Shown: one piece after another, positions 33,921 to 40,855 of the stretch | Layout of the letters: the number at the start of each line of letters is the position of its first letter | How positions within the stretch are numbered: position 1 is the stretch's first letter | NCBI GenBank assembly: GCA_963817335.1 | Contig: CAWFNX010000005.1 | Location: 434,001 to 498,000, forward strand | Origin: AV40 sp963817335 | GTDB lineage: Bacteria > Verrucomicrobiota > Verrucomicrobiia > Chthoniobacterales > UBA10450 | Length of the DNA stretch: 64,000 nt | Direction of reading: 5' to 3' | Made by a program: the position numbers and the translations under genes | Notes under the pieces: generated by a model | Databases searched by the model: none | Told to the model about the DNA's origin: nothing | Seen by the model: the letters and a program-made list of their open reading frames with translations, nothing else

Positions 33921-34732
33921 TTGCTGGCTTCCGACAACCCGCGTTCTCCGAGCCAGGGTAAGTGACGCCGCAGACGCCGGACGACCCGGAGGCCAAATGG
34001 CTCGATTGCTTTGGTGCGAATGTGCGCGATGGCATCATCTACGGAATCCGTTGCGTAGATGAGATCGACGTCCGATTCGCTGATCATTCCAGTCTTTGCC
34101 ATTTTGGCGATGAACTCGATCAGTTCGCGCCAATAATCGATGCCCATGATCACGATTGGAAAATTTTTGATCTTGCCGGTTTGGATCAAAGTCATGGCTT
34201 CGGATAATTCGTCGAGGGTGCCTGCGCCGCCAGGCATGAACACGAACGCGTAGGAATATTTAACGAGCAACGTTTTGCGGACGAAAAAGTAGTGGAGGGT
34301 GACGCAACGATCGAGATAAGCATTCGGTTTTTGTTCGAACGGCAGTTCGATATTGCAACCGACTGACCGGCCGCCGGCGTCCTTCGCTCCGCGATTGGCC
34401 GCCTCCATAATTCCGGGGCCGCCGCCGGTCATGACCGTGAACCCGAGCTGCACAATCGCCGCGCCCATCTTTCGCGCGAGCTCGTAGTATTCCGTGTCAG
34501 TCTTGACCCGCGCCGAACCAAAAACCGTAACGCAAGATCCGACAAAATGGAGGACGCGAAAGCCCCGAAGGAAATCGCGCATCACGCGCAACAACGTCAC
34601 GAACTCGTCGAGCCGCGAGCGCGGGCCTTTGAGAAAGATCTCATCCGCGCGCTCGGGCGGCGCAGTCAGGCTGGAGTCAGGCGTCGTTTCAGTCCCGACC
34701 CGTTGATCGGAAGCAGCGGGTTCAATCGGCAC
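33917..34732 (-). CDS. LOG-family protein (cytokinin-activating/TIGR00730 type)
   Basis: This 271-residue Rossmann-fold protein has VTVFGSARVKTDTEYYELAR, TGGGPGIMEAANRGAKDAGG and VFMPGGAGTLDELSEAM, the PGGxGTxxE nucleotide-binding signature of the LOG family. These enzymes cleave ribose 5-phosphate from nucleoside monophosphates. An approximately 55-residue N-terminal extension precedes the domain. It lies 9 bases downstream of the 166-residue exported protein gene. In bacteria the physiological substrate is usually unknown. Confidence 0.88.
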   Translation of the reverse strand: MPIEPAASDQRVGTETTPDSSLTAPPERADEIFLKGPRSRLDEFVTLLRVMRDFLRGFRVLHFVGSCVTVFGSARVKTDTEYYELARKMGAAIVQLGFTVMTGGGPGIMEAANRGAKDAGGRSVGCNIELPFEQKPNAYLDRCVTLHYFFVRKTLLVKYSYAFVFMPGGAGTLDELSEAMTLIQTGKIKNFPIVIMGIDYWRELIEFIAKMAKTGMISESDVDLIYATDSVDDAIAHIRTKAIEPFGLRVVRRLRRHLPWLGERGLSEASN

Positions 34733-34741
34733 AAGCCGAGC

Positions 34742-35242
34742 TTAGCGTCCCGGCTGCCAGGGTGTTAAACTAAAAACGAAAATCTCGGCGTGGCGCGGTT
34801 TCCAATGATGGAAGTCAACTCGACTAAAACGGCCGATTTTTTCATTTCGCGCGTCGTGTCCGGAATTCATCATTTGGAAAAGGGCTTGAGTTTCGGACGA
34901 GGCAAAGAATGGCGCATCGAGAAATTCGGTCACCCAATTCATTTCATGGGCATCGGTTAAATAGAAGGTGACTTGAACATCTTCATCCGAGTTCTCGACG
35001 ATAATCAGAGCGTAGTCGTAAATGTCCCGGGTTTTCCATTCGCCTTCGAAAAAGACGGTGCAACGCTTTTGGACTTCAGTTGCTTTCAAGCGGGCGTCTT
35101 TGAAATGCGAGACCACATTCGCGTAGGTTAACGGTTTAACGGTTGGAGGTTGATCCGCAGAGCTGGCTTTCGGTCCGCGCAAGGCAAATACGCTCCCGAC
35201 CAATGCAACTGCGGCCAGGCTGATGATTAATTGATGTTTCAT
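34742..35242 (-). CDS. Exported protein of unknown function
   Basis: This 166-residue protein starts with a signal peptide (MKHQLIISLAAVALVGSVFA) and continues as a soluble alpha/beta domain (YANVVSHFKDARLKATEVQK, YDYALIIVENSDEDVQVTFY, FSRVDFHHWKPRHAEIFVFS). No family is recognised. The ATG at 35242 overlaps the stop of the tandem USP gene by four bases, so it is co-translated with it; it probably works outside the cytoplasm in the same stress response. Confidence 0.72.
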   Translation of the reverse strand: MKHQLIISLAAVALVGSVFALRGPKASSADQPPTVKPLTYANVVSHFKDARLKATEVQKRCTVFFEGEWKTRDIYDYALIIVENSDEDVQVTFYLTDAHEMNWVTEFLDAPFFASSETQALFQMMNSGHDARNEKIGRFSRVDFHHWKPRHAEIFVFSLTPWQPGR

Positions 35243-36276
35243 GACTTGGTTCCCTTGGGTTTCATAATTGGACGATCGTGACTTGGCACCACGAGCACCG
35301 GACAATCGGCATGGCGCACTACGTATTCAGCGGTGCTCCCGATCAGAACATGCTTGAAGCCGGTGCGGCCGTGAGTCGATGTAACAATCAGGCCAACTTT
35401 GGATTCCCGGGCACGGTCACAGATGTGCTGGCCGGCATGACCTATTGTGACTTTTCCATGAACATCAAACCCATCGTGGCGAAGATGCTGCACGATTTGT
35501 TGAAGTCGCTCTTGGGCGATTTTTTCGGCTTGCCGCAGTAATTGCGGAAAGTCATAGCGAGCGTAATCGTCGCTCGCCACGTAGTAATCCAGATTCACTG
35601 AATGCATCAGGGTGAGCGTGGAATTGAATTGGGTAGCAAGATTAAGGGCGACGGCGAGACCTTGATTAGCGCAGTCTGAGAAATCGATCGGCACCAGGAT
35701 GTTTTCGAAATTTAAATCGGTGCAAGTTTGCGCGCTGCCGAGGCGGGTCTTGCGCTGGCGAACAACCATGACCGGACAAGGCGAATAACGCACCACGCGC
35801 TCGGCGGTGCTTCCGAGCAGGAGATGCTTGAATCCAGTCTGCCCACGCGTTGCGATAACGATCAAATCGATCTGTAAATCGCGAGCAAGGCGGCAGATCT
35901 CTTCGTAGGGCTTACCGCGCAGCACGTGAATCGTGGCCGGTTCTAATGTCGCCGCGTGTTTTTTTACGGCGCGCTTCATGTCCGCTTTCAGCCGATCGGG
36001 CAAAGCTGTTTCGGATATGACTATTGGCATCGCTGCCAGTCCGGCCATCGGTTCGTCTGGCGTTGTGACGTGGACCAGATGCAAGTTCGCGCCGAAGGAC
36101 CCCAACAAGGGCGCGGAGAATCTTAGCGCCTCGAGGGACGAAGCGGAGAAATCCAGCGGCACGAGCACATTTCGAATTTGCAGTCGGCCCGCCGTCTGCT
36201 TGGTCGCGGCTCGCCGTGCCGGGGGCGTAACATGACGAACTGGTCTCGTTCTTGGCAGAGCAACCTTCGTTTTCAT
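35239..36276 (-). CDS. Tandem universal stress protein
   Basis: This 345-residue protein has two USP domains (about 33-175 and 185-340). Each has the start IRNVLVPLDFSASSLEALRF or FENILVPIDFSDCANQGLAV and the ATP-binding pattern G-2x-G-9x-G-S/T: ATRGQTGFKHLLLGSTAERV and STHGRTGFKHVLIGSTAEYV. It should therefore bind ATP in both halves. The N-terminus is a basic tail (MKTKVALPRTRPVRHVTPPA). A TTTCGCAA octamer begins 43-50 bases upstream of the ATG. It heads a pair with the exported protein. Confidence 0.92.
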   Translation of the reverse strand: MKTKVALPRTRPVRHVTPPARRAATKQTAGRLQIRNVLVPLDFSASSLEALRFSAPLLGSFGANLHLVHVTTPDEPMAGLAAMPIVISETALPDRLKADMKRAVKKHAATLEPATIHVLRGKPYEEICRLARDLQIDLIVIATRGQTGFKHLLLGSTAERVVRYSPCPVMVVRQRKTRLGSAQTCTDLNFENILVPIDFSDCANQGLAVALNLATQFNSTLTLMHSVNLDYYVASDDYARYDFPQLLRQAEKIAQERLQQIVQHLRHDGFDVHGKVTIGHAGQHICDRARESKVGLIVTSTHGRTGFKHVLIGSTAEYVVRHADCPVLVVPSHDRPIMKPKGTKS

Positions 36277-36318
36277 ACCGAAATTTTGACTAACAGAGCC
36301 CGGTAGCCTCGCCCGGGC

Positions 36319-36326
36319 TTGCGAAA
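36319..36326 (-). promoter_or_regulatory. TTTCGCAA octamer before the tandem USP gene
   Basis: On the gene strand TTTCGCAA is placed with its last base 43 bases from the USP start codon, matching the position of TTTAGCAA before the other USP genes. The sequence just before the ATG (TTTCGGT) is also shared with them. Confidence 0.45.
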
Positions 36327-36400
36327 CAACGGCTATTTTTTGCTCAGGGTTGGTCGGACAGCAGCAATTTATGCACAGCGGCCCCCGTTATCCAGTCTGC

Positions 36401-37231
36401 TCAATCCGCAGGCGAGAGCATGTGATATCTACTCCGCTCCAACATTGGACCTTCGACGGTTCCGTTCAGGAACTGAATGACAACTGGATTCGTTGATTCT
36501 TTGAAGCTCCCCGGCGTTCCGTCGGCGATGATTTTACCGCGATGCAGCATGGCCATCCGGGTTGCAACATGGAATGCGCTGTCCATTAAGTGCGTCACGA
36601 TGATCGACGTCGCCTTGGTCCGTTCAGTGAGATCGATGATCAACTTATCGATCAGCGCCCCGATCACTGGATCCAGACCCTGGGTCGGTTCGTCGAACAA
36701 AATCAGCTCCGGCTCCATTACTAAAGCTCGAGCCAAGCCGACCCGCTTCCGCATTCCGCCGCTCAGCTCAAACGGATACAACTTGCCTTCACCGGACATC
36801 TCCACCATTTCCAGCTTTTCGTCGACGATGCGATCTATCTCCGCGGGAGTTTTGCTCGTTAACTCCCGCAACGGCAGCGCCAGGTTATCGCGCACGGTCA
36901 TCGAGCTAAGCAAGGCCGCGTCCTGATAAACCATGCCCATTCGGCAACGGATCGGTTCAAGCTGATGATCGTTCATTTGAGAAACTTCACTGCGGCCGAA
37001 GAACACGGAGCCAGTGGTCGGCTTTAAAATTCCAAGGATTAACCGCAGGATCGTTGTTTTGCCTGCGCCGCTTTGCCCGATGATCACGAGGCGCTCTTGC
37101 GGCGCAACGGAAAGTGATATCCCTTGGAGGACATGCTTTTCGCCGAACTTCAGGTGCACATTTTTCAGCTCGACGACGTCTCGCGATGAAATCGTCGGTG
37201 CTAATTCGGCAGTGACTAAGGCCTGTGTCAT
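36401..37231 (-). CDS. MlaF-like ABC transporter ATPase without partner genes
   Basis: This 276-residue ATPase of the MlaF/Mkl group has Walker A GQSGAGKTTILRLIL, Q-loop MGMVYQDAALLSSMTVRDNL, signature LSGGMRKRVGLARALV, Walker B LILFDEPTQGLDP and H-loop IIVTHLMDSAFHVA. MlaF works with the MlaE permease and MlaD lipid-binding protein in phospholipid transport at the outer membrane; neither is encoded here. Its start overlaps the upstream USP stop by four bases (ATGA), so it is co-translated with a stress protein. The partner permease must be elsewhere. Confidence 0.88.
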   Translation of the reverse strand: MTQALVTAELAPTISSRDVVELKNVHLKFGEKHVLQGISLSVAPQERLVIIGQSGAGKTTILRLILGILKPTTGSVFFGRSEVSQMNDHQLEPIRCRMGMVYQDAALLSSMTVRDNLALPLRELTSKTPAEIDRIVDEKLEMVEMSGEGKLYPFELSGGMRKRVGLARALVMEPELILFDEPTQGLDPVIGALIDKLIIDLTERTKATSIIVTHLMDSAFHVATRMAMLHRGKIIADGTPGSFKESTNPVVIQFLNGTVEGPMLERSRYHMLSPAD

Positions 37232-38334
37232 TTTAATAAGTGTGATTCGCGGAACTTGTTCGTCTTGCGGCGTTCCGGAAACGGATTAACGGCAAGCTTT
37301 CGATACTTTCTGGTGAATGTTTCGCGCGGATAAAGAGCGCGTGGAGTTTTGCTGAGCCTCGTCTTGCGAGCGGGTCTTGGCCGGCGCACCAACTGCGCAC
37401 TCCGCATTTGAGGATGCGAGGGAACCACGAGCACCGGGCAGGGCGATCGACGCACCACGCGTTCTGCAATGCTCCCGATGAGTATGTGGCTCAGGCCGGT
37501 GCGACCATGCGTCGAAAGGATGATGAGGTCGGCCTTCTCTTTCTCTGCGGTGCGATAGATTCCTTCCGGACAAAACTCCGCGGCCGCCAAAGTCTCGAAT
37601 GGAACCGATCCGAAATTAACGCCACGCAAAAACGCGCGCATCCGCAGTTTCGAAGCACGCCCTGCTGCTTCCTTGTAGGGCGCCAAGTGGTACATGCCGT
37701 AGCCGTCCGTCATCATTTGCGGCCCGAGATTGGCCACATGAAGCACGATAAGACGCGCAGCGACTTTCTTGGCGAACTCGATCGCATATCGCAGACCGGC
37801 GAGCGAACACTTCGAGTAGTCGACCGGCACGAGGATTGTATTGATGGAAGCGAGAGCTCCGTTTTTGGATTGCCTCTTGGTTTGACGGGAAACCAATACC
37901 GGACAAGGCGAATGCTGAACAATTCGCTCGGCGGTGCTGCCGAGAAAGACGTGTTTCAAGCCGGTGCGGCCATGCGTCGGCATCACAATCAAGTCTGCCG
38001 GGAGTTCCTTCGCGAAATGGCAGATCTCGTCAAACACCGGCGAACCCGGCAGAACGTGAGTTGCTGTTGAAGAAAGTCCGCAGCGCGTCGCGATGGCAAG
38101 GAGCTTTTGCTTTGCGGCCTTTTCCGATTCTTTGTCATAGGTGAAAACCGGATACGGCAATATCGGCGTCGGGGGAGCTGTAAAGGCGGCCGAATTAAAA
38201 AATTCGTGCGCGTATGCGAGGTGAACAGCCGCTCCGAACCGCTCCGCCAGTTTTCTGGCTGCGCCGATCGCTTCGATCGACATCCGCGAAAAATCAACTG
38301 GCACCAGAATGTTTCGAATGCTTGGTGTTTTCAT
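37228..38334 (-). CDS. Tandem universal stress protein
   Basis: This 368-residue protein has two USP domains (about 5-155 and 170-310) with IRNILVPVDFSRMSIEAIGA and INTILVPVDYSKCSLAGLRY. The nucleotide loops are PTHGRTGLKHVFLGSTAERI and STHGRTGLSHILIGSIAERV; the second has Ser-Ile in place of the usual Ser-Thr. A basic, Arg/Lys-rich C-terminal tail of about 55 residues (PRPARKTRLSKTPRALYPRE) is unusual for the family and might bind nucleic acid or membranes. TTTAGCAA lies 44 bases upstream of the ATG. Confidence 0.92.
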   Translation of the reverse strand: MKTPSIRNILVPVDFSRMSIEAIGAARKLAERFGAAVHLAYAHEFFNSAAFTAPPTPILPYPVFTYDKESEKAAKQKLLAIATRCGLSSTATHVLPGSPVFDEICHFAKELPADLIVMPTHGRTGLKHVFLGSTAERIVQHSPCPVLVSRQTKRQSKNGALASINTILVPVDYSKCSLAGLRYAIEFAKKVAARLIVLHVANLGPQMMTDGYGMYHLAPYKEAAGRASKLRMRAFLRGVNFGSVPFETLAAAEFCPEGIYRTAEKEKADLIILSTHGRTGLSHILIGSIAERVVRRSPCPVLVVPSHPQMRSAQLVRRPRPARKTRLSKTPRALYPRETFTRKYRKLAVNPFPERRKTNKFRESHLLK

Positions 38335-38377
38335 ACCGACAGCATCACTGTTTAGCCGCCGGTCGGCTTGTCCTTGG

Positions 38378-38385
38378 TTGCTAAA
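38378..38385 (-). promoter_or_regulatory. TTTAGCAA octamer before a tandem USP gene
   Basis: On the gene strand TTTAGCAA ends 44 bases before the ATG at 38334, in the same position as in the neighbouring USP genes; the ATG is again preceded by TGTCGGT. This is a candidate shared promoter or operator element. Confidence 0.5.
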
Positions 38386-38445
38386 GACGCGCCGTTTTTT
38401 GCCCTGCGGGCCCGACGACGAGGGGAGCGGCTATGTCCGGATCGA

Positions 38446-39375
38446 TCACCGGGCTGCGGTTTTTAACACTCGTCTGCCTGTGTTATTCAGGTGATTGCGA
38501 AAGTCTGTCGGAGACTGACCGAACACGCGTTTGAACATGCGATTGAACTGCGTCAACGACTGAAAGCCCACGTCGTAAGCGACTTCGCTGATCCGCTTGT
38601 TTGGATTCAACAATTGGGTGCGGGCGTCTTCCAGCCGAACCCGGGCTACGTAGTCGGTGAATTTCAGTCCGGTCGATTTGTGGAACACTTTACAAAAGTG
38701 AAACACACTCGCCCCGGCGGCCTTGGCGACGTCAGCGAGGTGGAGCGGTTCCATTTTGTGTTTTCCGATGTACTCCCGCGCTTTTTGGATCAGCGGCGGC
38801 TCCGCGTTTTGTCGCTCGACTACCAATTGATTCGTCAAAGCGGAGAGTTGTTCGCCAAAAAATGAGAGCAAACGGATGATCGCGTTGTATTTGTCGGGTG
38901 GAATCAGCGGGTTCTTTTCCCAAGCTTTGCGCAGCGCGCCATTGAATTTGAGGCCGGCCCTCTCGACTTCGCGCGTGACTTTATTAGTATCGGCCTTGGC
39001 CGGCGTATGCCGCAGCACCTGGCCGATTCGCAAGTAGCCGATTGTGTCAGCGCCCAATTTCACCGGGATGGCTGTCTCGGTCAGACCAAATGGACAAGTG
39101 ACCGTGTGCGGCAGTAATCCGGTGTGGTCGATCATCTCCTGGTGCGCTTGCAAACAAACCGCCAACGACTTCGGATGTTCGGCCAGCATGGCACAAAACG
39201 GGTTCTCATGTTTCTTGCCGCGATGGGCGAGCTGCCAGAATTCCAAAGGCCGCAGGGTTAACGCCAGACCAGTCGCTTTGGTGAAAACATTTTCGTAATC
39301 GCGAAACAGCCGCGACCGCCGCAACATATCGATCAGTTGCTTATTCGACTCATCGCGCTCGGCCTCAGGTCGCAT
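38446..39375 (-). CDS. PocR-AraC transcription regulator
   Basis: The 309-residue protein joins an N-terminal PocR sensory domain (about 20-180, with Cys/His-bearing CAMLAEHPKSLAVCLQAHQE and VTCPFGLTETAIPVKLG) to a C-terminal AraC double helix-turn-helix (about 205-300, LADVAKAAGASVFHFCKVF and ISEVAYDVGFQSLTQFNRMF). PocR domains bind small hydrocarbon derivatives or, with their Cys cluster, may sense redox state. It lies upstream of and in the same direction as the USP-MlaF genes and is a good candidate regulator of the stress island. Confidence 0.9.
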   Translation of the reverse strand: MRPEAERDESNKQLIDMLRRSRLFRDYENVFTKATGLALTLRPLEFWQLAHRGKKHENPFCAMLAEHPKSLAVCLQAHQEMIDHTGLLPHTVTCPFGLTETAIPVKLGADTIGYLRIGQVLRHTPAKADTNKVTREVERAGLKFNGALRKAWEKNPLIPPDKYNAIIRLLSFFGEQLSALTNQLVVERQNAEPPLIQKAREYIGKHKMEPLHLADVAKAAGASVFHFCKVFHKSTGLKFTDYVARVRLEDARTQLLNPNKRISEVAYDVGFQSLTQFNRMFKRVFGQSPTDFRNHLNNTGRRVLKTAAR

Positions 39376-39459
39376 CGCTCAAGAATACGACAGAATATCC
39401 GGTTACGGCCTATAAAGGTCAATCGTGATTGCTCCCGCGCACCCTCCAGCTAACTTGTG

Positions 39460-40029
39460 CTAATCGTTTTCCGGAGAGTCTTGTTCCTGGTCCAGAAACG
39501 GAGATTCCAGAACAATTGGTTCGAGAGAGGCCCGATGGGCGTGGACGGAGAGCATTTTGCGGCGGGCCGCTTGCAATCGTTTCATCATGATCGGTGTCAT
39601 CCGCTTGAATAGCTCATAGCCCAGCGAGTGATCGCGCTCGCAGTATTCCCGTAGAATCGTTCCGTAGAAGAAGATCGCTTTAGTTGGTTCGGCGGCACGC
39701 GCAGTGAAATGCCAAACGTAAGGCGGAAACATCCACGACCAGCCGAGCAAATCCCCCGCGCCGATCGTTTCGATGACGACTGGCTCGCCGAATCCTTCGC
39801 CCGACTCAAGCACTACTTTTCCGCTCTCGATGAGGTAGAATCGATTCGCCATTTCGCCTTCACGCAAGATTGTTTGCCCTTGTTTGAACTGCACCGGAAT
39901 GGCGCAGTCGGTCAATAAGGAGAGCTGGGTTGGATTCATCCCCGCCAGAAACGGATGGAGCGCCACCCGCGTCGCCATTGGCTCGGGTTGGGTTTCAATT
40001 GTCTTTGGCTCTTCGAGTAGTGTGTTCAT
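39460..40029 (-). CDS. Cyclic-nucleotide-binding domain protein lacking a DNA-binding domain
   Basis: This 189-residue protein has one cNMP-binding barrel (about 25-145: FLAGMNPTQLSLLTDC, FKQGQTILREGEMANRFYLIESGKVVL split over 48-75, IGAGDLLGWSW). It then has a helix (YELFKRMTPIMMKRLQAARRKM) and a tail ending LESPFLDQEQDSPEND. There is no Crp helix-turn-helix, so it probably regulates by protein contact. The PRAA cyclic-AMP loop is not evident, so the ligand is uncertain. ATG 40029 is chosen over one 12 codons upstream. It follows a USP gene by 22 bases. Confidence 0.85.
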   Translation of the reverse strand: MNTLLEEPKTIETQPEPMATRVALHPFLAGMNPTQLSLLTDCAIPVQFKQGQTILREGEMANRFYLIESGKVVLESGEGFGEPVVIETIGAGDLLGWSWMFPPYVWHFTARAAEPTKAIFFYGTILREYCERDHSLGYELFKRMTPIMMKRLQAARRKMLSVHAHRASLEPIVLESPFLDQEQDSPEND

Positions 40030-40051
40030 TGGGTTTCTTTCTGTTTTCGGT

Positions 40052-40549
40052 TTAAGCGAAGTCATGTTCTTTCTCGCGAACCACGAGCACCGGACAAGGC
40101 GCCGCGCGGACTACGCGCTCGGCCGTGCTGCCGATCGCAAAATGTTTCCAGCCGGTATACCCGTGGGTAGCGATCACGATGAGATCGACGTCGAGCTCTT
40201 TGGCCGCTTCGACGATTTCGAAGGCAGCGAGGCCGCTGCGGACCGAAGAGTCCACCGGCTCGACTCCCGCTTTTCGAACAAGACTAACGAGACTCTTGAG
40301 TTGACCGGTCCAGCTGTTGCCCGCGCCATTGGAAATCGGTGGCGGCGCGATCATAAATCCGTCAAAGGCCGGCGGAACTTCCGGCTCGACCACGTGAAGA
40401 ATGTTTACCTCAGCACCGAACTCGCGGGCCATTCGCGTCGCGTAATGCAACGCCTTCTTCGACAAAGGTGAGAAATCCACCGGAACGAGGATCCGTTTCA
40501 AACCGATGGCGGCTGCGCTCCCGCGCTCGAGCAATGCTTGCGTTTTCAT
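40052..40549 (-). CDS. Single-domain universal stress protein
   Basis: This 165-residue USP has LKRILVPVDFSPLSKKALHY and the ATP-binding loop ATHGYTGWKHFAIGSTAERV (G-2x-G-9x-G-S), so it should bind ATP. About 17 residues precede the domain. TTTAGCAA is 44 bases upstream of the ATG and TGTCGGC directly before it, as at the other USP genes. The cNMP-binding gene follows within 22 bases and is probably on the same transcript. Confidence 0.92.
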   Translation of the reverse strand: MKTQALLERGSAAAIGLKRILVPVDFSPLSKKALHYATRMAREFGAEVNILHVVEPEVPPAFDGFMIAPPPISNGAGNSWTGQLKSLVSLVRKAGVEPVDSSVRSGLAAFEIVEAAKELDVDLIVIATHGYTGWKHFAIGSTAERVVRAAPCPVLVVREKEHDFA

Positions 40550-40592
40550 GCCGACACTTTGGCGTTGCAGGTCCCGAACTGCTGCGCTGAGC

Positions 40593-40600
40593 TTGCTAAA
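40593..40600 (-). promoter_or_regulatory. TTTAGCAA octamer before a USP gene
   Basis: TTTAGCAA on the gene strand ends 44 bases before the USP start at 40549, the fourth occurrence of this position-conserved octamer in the window. Confidence 0.5.
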
Positions 40601-40750
40601 TTATGTGCGTTTCTTGCGCTGGCCGGATCCGCTTCTGAGATCACTCCGAAATTCGGCTCGCGCGCCGGGGAACATCTTCTTGCCGCGACAAGTTTTGCTC
40701 AGTGAATCGCAAATCCCGAAAAGCCGATGCCGCGTATCGGATGGAAGCTC

Positions 40751-40855
40751 ATGGGTGAAAGGAAAAAAACTGTGGATTACATCATTGTACTTTTCACGCT
40801 GGCCATGGTTGGCCTCTATGCACTGCTCATTCATCGCTCCTTCCCGAAAACGTAG
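40751..40855 (+). CDS. KdpF-like small membrane peptide upstream of a P-type ATPase
   Basis: A 34-codon frame reads MGERKKTVDYIIVLFTLAMV and continues GLYALLIHRSFPKT: a basic start and one membrane helix. If the GTG at 40772 is used, it begins MDYIIVL with a GGAAAAAAA ribosome site, strikingly like KdpF (MDYIL...YALL). Its 3' end overlaps the probable start of the following P-type ATPase in another frame. It resembles the 29-residue peptide at 4.68 kb. A small pump subunit or regulator is a reasonable guess. Confidence 0.5.
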   Translation: MGERKKTVDYIIVLFTLAMVGLYALLIHRSFPKT

